Source: Mucilaginibacter sp. OK098
GTDB lineage: Bacteria; Bacteroidota; Bacteroidia; Sphingobacteriales; Sphingobacteriaceae
DNA length: 64,000 bases
NCBI RefSeq assembly: GCF_900142915.1
Contig: NZ_FRCM01000001.1
Span: 1,550,001-1,614,000 of the forward strand
Direction: 5' to 3'
A model generated the notes under the pieces. The model searched no databases. It was not told where the DNA came from and was given only the letters and a program-made list of their open reading frames with translations. The translations under genes were made by a program, and so were the position numbers. Positions 52,682 through 60,961 of the stretch are shown here, in pieces (the first letter of the stretch is position 1; the number at the start of each line of letters is the position of its first letter).

Positions 52682-53497
52682 ATGCCTGCAGTTTCAATAA
52701 ATAACCTAAAAATTTATTATAAAATAACCGGCAAAGGCGAACCTATTCTGCTGGTACACGGTCACCCGTTTGACCATACCATGTGGGACCCGCAAACTAA
52801 AGCTTTTTCAAAACTATACCAAGTTATTACACCAGATGTAAGAGGATATGGCAAAAGCGGCCTACCAAAGTCGGCTGCTACCCGTTTTGAAGATTACGCA
52901 ACTGACCTGCTTGCACTGATGGATACATTAGGCATTGATAGCTTTCATTTAAGCGGATTATCACAAGGCGGGCAAATTATTATGGAAATTTTCAGGCAGG
53001 CCCCATCACGGATTAAAAGCCTGATCTTTGCGGATACATTTGCCAGTTTAGATACCCCGGAAGTTAAGCAGGGCCGTTATGATACTGCTGATCGTCTTGA
53101 AAAAGAAGGAATGGATACCTACTCAGATGAGGTTATCTATAAAATGATAAAGCCCGAACATGTTGCTTCACAGCCAACTGTTGCCACCCACATAATAAAA
53201 ATGATGAAGGCAACCTCGCCCAAAGGCGCTGCAACAGCATTACGGGCCCGGGCCGAAAGGATTGATTACTTAAAGGATGTTTTGCCAACCATTAACATCC
53301 CTACACTTGTAATAGTTGGCAGGCAGGATGAATTTACCCCGGTTACCAAAGCCGAGGAATTACAGCAAAGCCTGCAAAATTGCAAATTAGTGATCATTGA
53401 AGATGCAGGGCACATGCCAAATTTAGAACACCCTGAAGAATTTAATAATGCTGTGCTGGATTTTCTGGAAGGGATAAGTGACTCTGGTTCTTTTTAA
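52682..53497 (+). CDS. Alpha/beta hydrolase
   Basis: A 271-residue hydrolase. The oxyanion region is LLVHGHPFDHTMW, followed by DVRGYGKSGLP. The nucleophile is Ser94 in GLSQGGQ, then Asp near DEFTPV and His in DAGHMPNLEHPEEF. It resembles 3-oxoadipate enol-lactonase/haloperoxidase-like enzymes, but no substrate is implied by the context. The gene is enclosed by inverted copies of the AAACTTACGAAG element (52574-52656 and 53505-53582). Confidence 0.85.
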   Translation: MPAVSINNLKIYYKITGKGEPILLVHGHPFDHTMWDPQTKAFSKLYQVITPDVRGYGKSGLPKSAATRFEDYATDLLALMDTLGIDSFHLSGLSQGGQIIMEIFRQAPSRIKSLIFADTFASLDTPEVKQGRYDTADRLEKEGMDTYSDEVIYKMIKPEHVASQPTVATHIIKMMKATSPKGAATALRARAERIDYLKDVLPTINIPTLVIVGRQDEFTPVTKAEELQQSLQNCKLVIIEDAGHMPNLEHPEEFNNAVLDFLEGISDSGSF

Positions 53498-53504
53498 ACC
53501 TTGT

Positions 53505-53582
53505 AAAACTTACGAAGTTTAACTCGATTTTTATGCTTTTAAAGGGCCTCGTTGAGGGCTTTGCCGTTTAAAACTAAGTTTC
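53505..53582. repeat. Palindromic element, copy 2 (inverted)
   Basis: The reverse complement of the copy at 52574-52656 with small changes. It shares CTCGTTGAGGGCTTTGCCG and the AAACTTACGAAGTTT end. One end is degenerate (AAAACTAAGTTT). It lies between convergent hydrolase and exuT-like genes. Confidence 0.75.
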
Positions 53583-53599
53583 TCTTCACCTTTTGGAAG

Positions 53600-54886
53600 C
53601 TATAATTCAACGCGTTTCATGGTTGGCGAAAGCAGGTGCATAATAAACCAGGCCAATAAATACCCAAAGCCGCAAATAGTAAAAATTATATTATAGCCTA
53701 CAACTAGGTGACCACTTTCTTTATAGGTCTCCAAAATATAGCCGATAAAAGTCGGAAAGAAGATCCCGCCAACCGCACCGGCCATACTGCCGATGCCCAC
53801 AACAGAGCTGACCGCCCTTTTTGGAAACATATCTGACGCTGTAGTAAAAATGGTTGCGCTCCATGCCTGGTGTGCCGCAGCAGCCAATGCAATTAAACCC
53901 ACGGCTTCCCAAATTCCGTTTGCAAACCGTGCAGTAATAATTGGCACAACACAAATTGCAAATATCAGCATGGAAACTTTCCGTGCCTTAAATATGGGCC
54001 ATCCTTTTTTAATGAGCCATGATGAAAGGTAACCACCACCAATGCTGCCAATGGTTGTAGCTGAATAAACAATGACCAACGGCAAGCTCGGCTTTTTCAG
54101 GTCGAGGTTAAAGGTGCTGGCAAAATAGGAAGGCAACCAGAATAAAAAGAAATACCAGATAGGGTCCGTTAATAGCTTACCTGCTACAAACGTCCATGTT
54201 TGCCTTTTGCTTAATAGTGTAGCCCATTTAACCTTTTCCTGGGGCCCTTCAACGACTTCTTCTGCATCGCTGTGGATAAATTCGTACTCGGCAGTAGTTA
54301 GTTTTTTATGTTTTGAGGGGATCTCATAAAATATCAGCCAAAAAACAAGCCATATAAACCCAATTGAGCCCGTAATTATAAATGCCATTTGCCAGCCATA
54401 GATGCCAAGGATCCATGGAACAAGCACCGGGGCCATAACTGCGCCTATATTCGCTCCTGAATTAAAGATACCGGTTGCAAATGCACGCTCCTTTTTAGGA
54501 AACCACTCCGCGACCGCTTTAATAGCAGCAGGGAAATTGCCCGATTCACCAATGCCCAAACCCATCCTTACTACTATAAAGCCGGTTGTACTTTTAACTA
54601 TAGCATGGAGCATTGCCGCAACACTCCACAAAATTATAGAGATGACGTATCCTAATTTTGTACCTATTTTATCAATAATGCTGCCGAATATTAATAATCC
54701 TGCTGCATAAGCGGCTGTAAAAGCCGTTACAATATGTCCGTAATCAATTTCCGTCCAGTGAAACTGAGCCTCCAATGTTGGCTTTAAAAGGCCAATGATC
54801 TGCCTGTCGAGATAATTGATCGTTGTAGCAAAAAACAAAAGGGCCACTACTACCCACCTGTAGTTTCCTACTTTAACATCCTTCAT
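53600..54886 (-). CDS. exuT: MFS transporter, hexuronate permease type (ExuT-like)
   Basis: A 428-residue 12-helix transporter of the anion:cation symporter (ACS) family. Its first part has FATTINYLDRQIIGLLKPTL, then GLGIGESGNFPAAIKAVAEWFPKKERAFATG, typical of ExuT/hexuronate:H+ symporters. Being the last gene of the uxaC-kdgK-kdgA operon supports uptake of glucuronate or galacturonate. The gap to kdgA is about 20 bp. Confidence 0.85.
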   Translation of the reverse strand: MKDVKVGNYRWVVVALLFFATTINYLDRQIIGLLKPTLEAQFHWTEIDYGHIVTAFTAAYAAGLLIFGSIIDKIGTKLGYVISIILWSVAAMLHAIVKSTTGFIVVRMGLGIGESGNFPAAIKAVAEWFPKKERAFATGIFNSGANIGAVMAPVLVPWILGIYGWQMAFIITGSIGFIWLVFWLIFYEIPSKHKKLTTAEYEFIHSDAEEVVEGPQEKVKWATLLSKRQTWTFVAGKLLTDPIWYFFLFWLPSYFASTFNLDLKKPSLPLVIVYSATTIGSIGGGYLSSWLIKKGWPIFKARKVSMLIFAICVVPIITARFANGIWEAVGLIALAAAAHQAWSATIFTTASDMFPKRAVSSVVGIGSMAGAVGGIFFPTFIGYILETYKESGHLVVGYNIIFTICGFGYLLAWFIMHLLSPTMKRVEL

Positions 54887-54907
54887 AATTATTTAATTCC
54901 AGGTTAA

Positions 54908-55567
54908 TTACATTGCGGCTTTTACCAATTCAATAGCCTTAACGGTATCGGTATATAATTGGTCGTAAAGCTTTTTGTCCATAACGTCCTTGCTTATCAG
55001 CTTGCTGCCCATCCCCACCGCACATACTCCGGAATGAAACCACGAACTGATATTTTTAGCATTGAGTTCAACGCCCCCTGTAGGCATAAAAAGCTGACCA
55101 GGAAACAGCTCTTTAATAGAGCTTACAAAAGCCGGACCCAATATATTTGCAGGGAAGATCTTTATAAGTTCTGCGCCGTTTTTTTGAGCCAGGTAGATCT
55201 CGGTCGGTGTCATGCAACCCGGGATCCATAGCAATTTGTATTTATGAGCCACTTTTGCAACTTCGGGATTTATAATTGGCGATACGATAAAATCTGCCCC
55301 CACATCAATAAATGCCTCCGCGTCCGACACATTTTTTATGGTGCCTATACCCAGTAAAAGCTCGGGCATTTCCTTGTGGGTTGCTTTCTTTAAAACCTTA
55401 AAGTTATCCAAAGCCTGTTTGCCCCGGTTGGTATATTCAATTACTCTTATGCCGGCTTTGTAAAGTGTCCGCGTTATTTGCAGGCTCACTTCGGCATCTT
55501 CATAAAAAAACAGGGGTAACATACCCTGTGTTAATATGCTGTTCAGTACGGCTTTTTTGATCTTCAT
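54908..55567 (-). CDS. kdgA: KDPG/KHG aldolase
   Basis: A 219-residue class I aldolase that splits 2-keto-3-deoxy-6-phosphogluconate to pyruvate and glyceraldehyde-3-P. Glu44 lies in RVIEYTNRG, and the Schiff-base Lys136 in LIKIFPANILGP; the PTGGV phosphate loop follows. It overlaps kdgK by 4 bp, so it directly follows the kinase that makes its substrate. Confidence 0.92.
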   Translation of the reverse strand: MKIKKAVLNSILTQGMLPLFFYEDAEVSLQITRTLYKAGIRVIEYTNRGKQALDNFKVLKKATHKEMPELLLGIGTIKNVSDAEAFIDVGADFIVSPIINPEVAKVAHKYKLLWIPGCMTPTEIYLAQKNGAELIKIFPANILGPAFVSSIKELFPGQLFMPTGGVELNAKNISSWFHSGVCAVGMGSKLISKDVMDKKLYDQLYTDTVKAIELVKAAM

Positions 55568-56598
55568 TTCATCGCGTTTTTAATATCGGTTATCGATTTA
55601 TCAGTAGCATCACTTTTAACAAATAGCTGCTCAAATGCCGCTGCTGTGGCAAATTCAAGTATCTCAACAGGGTTGGCGTTGTTATAAAATCCATAAATAA
55701 TACCGGCCATAAAACAGTCGCCGCTACCTACTTTGTCTGTTACCTCTGTGGTTTCGTATTCCTTCGAACTATAAAACTTATCTCCGGTGTACAATGTTGT
55801 ATAATAATTGATGTCAGCAGAGGAATCGAACCTGAAAGTATTGGCAACAGCCTTACATTTTGGATACTGCTCAATAATACGTTCTGATGAATTTAACGCC
55901 TCCTTCAAATAAATACTCTTTTGCCCAGATTCATGAATATTGGGTTCAACCGGAATTCCCAGCATGGTTTCAGCAGCCCAAACATTACCCATTATTAAAT
56001 CGCAATATTTTGCCAGGCCGGGCATTACCTCTAATGGCATTTTTCCATATTTCCACAGTTTTGAACGATAGTTCAGGTCTACAGAAATAGTGATCCCTTT
56101 TTTCGAGGCGGCTTCTAAAACCTCGCTGCAAACATCGGCCACATTTTGATTGATAGCCGGGCAGATAGCGCTGAAGTGAAACCAGCTTACATCTTTCAAT
56201 ACCTCGTCCCAATCTATCATTCCCGGTTTAAGATATGAAAATGCTGAGCCGGCGCGATCATATATTAAAGCATCATGTTTCAAATCCTGGCCTTTTGTTA
56301 AAAAGTAAAGCCCCAGCCTTCCATCACCATAGAAAACCGGCGAGGTATCAATATTTTTCTTTTGAAGATCTTTGATAATTTGTGCCGATAATCCGTTATC
56401 AGGCAATGCAGTAAAGTATTTGGACGGTAAATCCCACAAGGCTAATGCTGTTGCCACGTTCAGTTCGGCGCCGCCAACATAAAATGGCAATTGGTTATTA
56501 TGCAGCCACTCGCCTCCTGCATCAGGAGTTATCCTCAGCAATAATTCGCCAAAGGATAATATTTTTCCGGGTTGATGTGTATTAAAAATCGCGCTCAT
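55564..56598 (-). CDS. kdgK: 2-keto-3-deoxygluconate kinase (PfkB family)
   Basis: A 344-residue PfkB/ribokinase-family sugar kinase. Features are ILSFGELLLRITPDAGGEWL at the start, YVGGAELNVATALALWDLPS, and the ATP/catalytic motif DKVGSGDCFMAGIIYG near the end. Position between uxaC and kdgA fits phosphorylation of KDG. It overlaps both neighbours by 4 bp. The length is slightly above typical KdgK (about 310) owing to insertions in the middle. Confidence 0.9.
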   Translation of the reverse strand: MSAIFNTHQPGKILSFGELLLRITPDAGGEWLHNNQLPFYVGGAELNVATALALWDLPSKYFTALPDNGLSAQIIKDLQKKNIDTSPVFYGDGRLGLYFLTKGQDLKHDALIYDRAGSAFSYLKPGMIDWDEVLKDVSWFHFSAICPAINQNVADVCSEVLEAASKKGITISVDLNYRSKLWKYGKMPLEVMPGLAKYCDLIMGNVWAAETMLGIPVEPNIHESGQKSIYLKEALNSSERIIEQYPKCKAVANTFRFDSSADINYYTTLYTGDKFYSSKEYETTEVTDKVGSGDCFMAGIIYGFYNNANPVEILEFATAAAFEQLFVKSDATDKSITDIKNAMK

Positions 56599-58007
56599 TT
56601 CACCTTATCAAAATCAAAGTAATTTTTAGCATTATAATAGCAAATATCCTGGATGATCTTGCCGGTCCATTTTATATCGTTTGGCAGTTCACCATTCTCA
56701 ATATCGTTACCAAAAAGATTGCAAAGGATCCGCCTGAAATATTCATGGCGCGGGAACGACATAAAACTGCGCGAATCGGTAAGCATGCCTACCATCCGGC
56801 TCAAAAGCCCCATGTTTGATAAGGCATTTATTTGCTTGATCATCCCGTCCTTCTGATCCAAAAACCACCAGGCCGAACCAAACTGCATTTTACCCGCCAC
56901 CTTACCGTCATTAAAATTACCGGCCATTGTTGCCATCAACTCGTTATCAGCCGGGTTAAGGTTATACAATATGGTTTTGGTAAGTTTATTTTCAGCTTCC
57001 AGTTTGTTCAAAAACTTCGACAAGGCCTTTCCCTGTGAAAAATCACCCATGGAATCATAACCTGTATCCGGACCAGCCTCGCTTAAAGCGCGGGTGTTAT
57101 TGTTTCGCAATGCCCCTAAATGGTACTGCTGCACCCAGCTCTTTTCATGATCCCAAACAGAAAAATGATACAGCATAACCGATTTAAACTGCGCAGCTTC
57201 ATGAAGCGTAATCGGCTGCTCACTTCTTATTTTGTTAAATATTATTTTAATTTCCAGCTCAGTATAGCTTTCGGCATACAAATGCTCCAACCCATGGTCT
57301 GACAGGCTGCCGCCATTTTCTGCAAAATAATCATGCCTTTTCTTTAAAGCAGCCAGGTAGGCGTTAAAATCAGTAATTGAATCACCGCTTAGTGTTTCAA
57401 GTTTGCTGATATAAGCATTTAACGCCTTAGCATCATTTGCCTCCATTGCCTTATCCGGCCTGAATGCAGGTAGAACCTTAACACTATAGCCGTCTTTTTT
57501 TATTTTTTGATGATGTGCAAGGTTATCCAGGGGATCGTCAGTAGTGCAAACTACCTCTACATTCCTGTTTTTGATGAGATTTTTCACACTATACTCCGGC
57601 GACTGCAGCTTTTCATTACACTCATCATAAATCCGTTTAGCAGTTGCTGGCGACAGGATCTCATGAATGTCAAAATAACGCTGAAGTTCAAGGTGGGTCC
57701 AGTGGTATAAAGGGTTACGCAGGGTATACGGAACCGTTGCAGCCCACTGTTCAAATTTTTCCAGGTCGCTTTTATCACCTGTTATATAAGCCTCACTTAT
57801 ACCATTGGCACGCATTGCCCGCCATTTATAATGATCTCCGTTTAACCAAACTTGGGTAAGGTTCTTAAAATTGATATCCCCGGCAATCTGATCGGGTGGT
57901 AAATGGCAATGGTAATCAATTATTGGAAGGCCTGCAGCATGGTCATGGTATAAGCGCTGCGCGGTCTTTGTTTCCAGTAAAAAATCCTCGTTTAAAAAAC
58001 TCTTCAT
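56595..58007 (-). CDS. uxaC: Glucuronate isomerase
   Basis: A 470-residue uronate isomerase of the amidohydrolase superfamily, converting D-glucuronate to D-fructuronate and D-galacturonate to D-tagaturonate. Metal/substrate residues are in LPIIDYHCHLPPDQI, and further motifs are FNKIRSEQPITLHEAAQFKS, AGPDTGYDSMGDFSQGKALS and LTDSRSFMSFPRHEYFRRIL. It is first in the operon uxaC-kdgK-kdgA-exuT. The genes for fructuronate reductase and mannonate dehydratase are not in the window, so the pathway is completed elsewhere. Confidence 0.96.
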   Translation of the reverse strand: MKSFLNEDFLLETKTAQRLYHDHAAGLPIIDYHCHLPPDQIAGDINFKNLTQVWLNGDHYKWRAMRANGISEAYITGDKSDLEKFEQWAATVPYTLRNPLYHWTHLELQRYFDIHEILSPATAKRIYDECNEKLQSPEYSVKNLIKNRNVEVVCTTDDPLDNLAHHQKIKKDGYSVKVLPAFRPDKAMEANDAKALNAYISKLETLSGDSITDFNAYLAALKKRHDYFAENGGSLSDHGLEHLYAESYTELEIKIIFNKIRSEQPITLHEAAQFKSVMLYHFSVWDHEKSWVQQYHLGALRNNNTRALSEAGPDTGYDSMGDFSQGKALSKFLNKLEAENKLTKTILYNLNPADNELMATMAGNFNDGKVAGKMQFGSAWWFLDQKDGMIKQINALSNMGLLSRMVGMLTDSRSFMSFPRHEYFRRILCNLFGNDIENGELPNDIKWTGKIIQDICYYNAKNYFDFDKVK

Positions 58008-58212
58008 TTGTAAATTTATACCTGCTTTAGGGAAGCGGATCGTATAGGTTTAATGTGCTTTTTGTTTTACAGGGGCAATATACTTTTTATCCATACATTA
58101 TCCCAAAATAAAGCCTAATTTACAATCTGATTGTCTATTTTTCTATTATTGTTTGATTTTTAACACCTTACTTTATAACAATTGTTAATTTACATAACGA
58201 TAAATAAATATC

Positions 58213-58878
58213 ATGGAAAAGCATGTTGTTAAAGTTATAAACACTGCGTTTGTAACTCATAATGTAAAGCGTTTCACTTTACAAAAGCCAGTTGGCTATA
58301 CCTTTATATCCGGCCAGGCTACCGATGTATCTATCAACAAGCCCGGACTTGAAGATGAGCTGCGTCCTTTTACATTTACCTGCCTTAACAGTGATGATCA
58401 TCTAGAGTTTACCATCAAGATTTACAAGGGGCATAACGGGATCACCGAAAAGTTGCTTGATGTTAATGCAGGCGACGAGCTGATAGTTCACGAGGTTTTC
58501 GGGGCGATAAATTTCAAGGGGCCAGGCTTGTTTATTGCAGGCGGAGCCGGTTTAACGCCTTTTATCTCTATCCTTCGTCAACTCAAAAAAGACAACAGGT
58601 TAGCCGGCAATAAGTTGTTGTTTGCTAACCACACGGAAGATGATATTATAATAAAAGATGAACTGAATGAAATGCTGGATGGCAATCATATTGACATTAT
58701 ATCGGAGCCAAAATCGGGTAAGCCCGGGAAACGTATTGATAAAGACCTGCTTAAACAGCACCTAATGGAGACGGGCAATTATTACTACATCTGCGGACCA
58801 GATCCTTTTGTTGCCCAAATAAAAGATGACCTAGTTGATCTTGGGGTACCAAAAGAACAAATTGTGATTGAGGAATAA
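58213..58878 (+). CDS. Ferredoxin/flavodoxin-NADP reductase-type flavoprotein
   Basis: A 221-residue FAD/NAD(P)-binding reductase. The FAD site motif is RPFTFTCL (RxxT form), the isoalloxazine/phosphate region TIKIYKGHNGITEKL, the nucleotide motif FIAGGAGLTPFISI, and the C-terminal ICGPDPFVAQI. It has no N-terminal or C-terminal ferredoxin domain and no Fe-S motif, so it must pass electrons to a separate partner. It is divergent from uxaC. Confidence 0.85.
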   Translation: MEKHVVKVINTAFVTHNVKRFTLQKPVGYTFISGQATDVSINKPGLEDELRPFTFTCLNSDDHLEFTIKIYKGHNGITEKLLDVNAGDELIVHEVFGAINFKGPGLFIAGGAGLTPFISILRQLKKDNRLAGNKLLFANHTEDDIIIKDELNEMLDGNHIDIISEPKSGKPGKRIDKDLLKQHLMETGNYYYICGPDPFVAQIKDDLVDLGVPKEQIVIEE

Positions 58879-58879
58879 T

Positions 58880-58998
58880 CCACTTGTCATTGCGAGGTAC
58901 GAAGCAATCGCGAACCATGCAGAGCGGTTAGAATGGTTTAAACTTGTACGGCGGACCTACATATGTGCGATTGCTTCGTACCTCGCAATGACATGTGG
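58880..58998. repeat. Inverted repeat with 32-bp arms (GTCATTGCGAGGTACGAAGC family)
   Basis: Arms 58880-58911 and 58967-58998 are reverse complements with one mismatch (CACTTGTC versus GACATGTG). The core is 55 bp. Repeats with the words CATTGCGAGG..GAAGCAATC are seen in many bacterial genomes. It lies between the convergent reductase and nagB. Confidence 0.8.
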
Positions 58999-59006
58999 AT
59001 ATTATC

Positions 59007-59780
59007 CTACAAAAGCGCTCCGCTATCCTTATCGATAAACAACAATGCATTTGCATGCTTACGCAAAATCGTTGCCGGGCATTTTTCATTAATTTCTGTA
59101 TTCAAAGTGTTATACACCGCTTTCGCCTTTTTTTCACCGGGCACCATGCAATAAATATATTTACCGGCCATAAGGGCAGGAACGGTTAGCGTTATGGCAT
59201 GGATTGGTACTTCATCCAATAAATCAAAGCACTTATCATTAACCTGCTGCTGCCTGCATTCTTCATCAAGGCTAACAACCTTAACCTTTACAGGATCATT
59301 AAAATATGCAACATGCGGATCGTTAAAGGCAATGTGGCCGTTTTCGCCAATGCCCATGCATACTATATCGGTTGGGTATTTATTTAGCAGTTCAGTATAT
59401 CGCTTGCATTCTGCATCAGGGTCGGTCGCATTTCCGTTAATATAGTTAACCGTATGAAAGGACAGCTTGCAGAATATTTTTTCTTTTAAAAATGATGCAA
59501 AAGTTCGCGAATCATTTTCATACAAGCCGATGTATTCATCCATGTGAAAAGCATTTATCCGCTGCCATTCAATAGTTTTGTTTTGGATCAATGCTGATAA
59601 AAATTCATTTTGTGAAGGCGCGGCTGCGAAGATCATGTTTACAAATTGCTGCTTGTTAAACAATTCGTTTATTTTTTGGCAAACCATGCCAGCGGCTGCT
59701 TTACCCATTGCAACTCGGTCTTCGTATTTAAGAACCTGCAAATTGGAGACGCGATGCATCGCGTCTCTACTATCTTTCAT
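59007..59780 (-). CDS. nagB: Glucosamine-6-phosphate deaminase (NagB-like)
   Basis: A 257-residue member of the NagB/6-phosphogluconolactonase family, converting GlcN-6-P to Fru-6-P and ammonia. The sugar-site motif is NAFHMDEYIGL, and the catalytic loop is MGIGENGHIAFNDP with His kept. Where E. coli NagB has Asp141 the loop has Asn (GENGH), as in the Bacteroidota subgroup, so the mechanism may differ in detail. The first 11 bp overlap nagA. Codons 5-12 are encoded by a 22-bp palindrome, so the native N-terminus is uncertain; the conserved part starts at LQVLKYEDRVAMG. Position after nagA supports the role. Confidence 0.82.
   Translation of the reverse strand: MKDSRDAMHRVSNLQVLKYEDRVAMGKAAAGMVCQKINELFNKQQFVNMIFAAAPSQNEFLSALIQNKTIEWQRINAFHMDEYIGLYENDSRTFASFLKEKIFCKLSFHTVNYINGNATDPDAECKRYTELLNKYPTDIVCMGIGENGHIAFNDPHVAYFNDPVKVKVVSLDEECRQQQVNDKCFDLLDEVPIHAITLTVPALMAGKYIYCMVPGEKKAKAVYNTLNTEINEKCPATILRKHANALLFIDKDSGALL
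59746..59767. repeat. 22-bp perfect palindrome in the nagB 5' end
   Basis: GAGACGCGATG/CATCGCGTCTC is a perfect palindrome. Elements with AGAGACGC..GCGTCTCT are common intergenic repeats in various bacteria. Here it falls within the presumed first codons of nagB. Confidence 0.7.
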
Positions 59781-60957
59781 AAATCACCTTTCCTTTTATA
59801 ATGGTTTTTTCAATATTTATTTCCTCATCAAAAATCACAAGATCTGCATCTTTTCCTATTTCTATAGATCCTTTCTTACCTGCAATATTCATAATGGTCG
59901 CAGGGGTTAATGTTGCCATTTGCACCGCTTCTAAAAGAGGAACATCTGCCATTTTTATCATATTCCTCACTAATAAATTTGCTGTGGTTACGCTGCCTGC
60001 AAAGGCGCTTCTGTCTGGCAGTTTTGCTACTCCATCTTCCACAATAACTTTTAATCCGTTTTTTAAGCTGCCTAAAACGCTGTCACCTGGTGGCATCCCC
60101 GCGGCGCGCATAGCATCTGTTATCATTGCGGTTCTTTTGGCCCCTTTAATTTTATATACCAGCTTAAGCAAGGGCGGCGGTAAATGGATGCCATCTGCAA
60201 TTATTTCCACATCCATTCCGTCAATCAAAAAGGCAGCTTCCACAACCCCGGCATACCGGTAGGCGTTTCTCCGTGTTACACCCAGCATGCCCGAATACAA
60301 ATGCGTGGCAAGTGTATAACCATTTTCAAACGCTTCGAGCGCTTCTTCATAAATAGCATCGGTATGGGCTATGGCTGCTAAAATGCCATGGGAAGTTACA
60401 TATTTGCCAAATTCAATGGCACCCTTTAATTCGGGTGCGGCGCTCCAGCGTTTTATAACGGATGTTCCGGCAAGAATCTCTTTATACTCTTCAGGATCAG
60501 GATCACGGATATAGCGCGGATCCTGCGCACCGCATTGGTTAACGGCAAAATATGGCCCCTCCAAATGCATCCCTATAAATTGGGAACCATTAGTATTCAG
60601 CTTATCCGCTAATTCGTAAACACGCAAGGTTTCCAGCAGGTCCTCCTTACTACTGGTAAGCGTAGTTGGATACATGGCGGTTGTTCCATACCTGGCGTGG
60701 ATCTTGGCAATCCCCAAAAACGCTTCAACCGTATTATCCATAAAATCGTGCCCGCCGCCGCCATGGATATGGATATCAATAAAGCCAGGGGAAACATACT
60801 TTCCGCCGGCATCTATCAGGGTTGCTCCCGACGCATCAAGGTCTCCTTCACTTACTGCGGTAATAATACCGTTGCTTACCAAAACTGTCCCCCCATTTAT
60901 AATTTTAGCTGGAGTAATAATTTTGCCGTTGCAGATCTTTAATTGTTGCTGTTCCAC
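59770..60957 (-). CDS. nagA: N-acetylglucosamine-6-phosphate deacetylase
   Basis: A 395-residue amidohydrolase that removes the acetyl group of GlcNAc-6-P. Motifs are SPGFIDIHIHGGGGHDFMD (residues 56-74), MHLEGPYF with the metal Glu, ATHLYSGMLG, and ITDAMRAAGMPPGD with the catalytic Asp. It is in operon with GH20 (4-bp gap) upstream and nagB (11-bp overlap) downstream. Confidence 0.94.
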   Translation of the reverse strand: MEQQQLKICNGKIITPAKIINGGTVLVSNGIITAVSEGDLDASGATLIDAGGKYVSPGFIDIHIHGGGGHDFMDNTVEAFLGIAKIHARYGTTAMYPTTLTSSKEDLLETLRVYELADKLNTNGSQFIGMHLEGPYFAVNQCGAQDPRYIRDPDPEEYKEILAGTSVIKRWSAAPELKGAIEFGKYVTSHGILAAIAHTDAIYEEALEAFENGYTLATHLYSGMLGVTRRNAYRYAGVVEAAFLIDGMDVEIIADGIHLPPPLLKLVYKIKGAKRTAMITDAMRAAGMPPGDSVLGSLKNGLKVIVEDGVAKLPDRSAFAGSVTTANLLVRNMIKMADVPLLEAVQMATLTPATIMNIAGKKGSIEIGKDADLVIFDEEINIEKTIIKGKVIYER

Positions 60958-60961
60958 AATT

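Noticed and set aside
52574..53582. Insertion sequence enclosing the alpha/beta hydrolase
   Set aside because: There is no transposase inside and the flanking elements are short palindromes, so it is reported only as a gene between inverted repeats.
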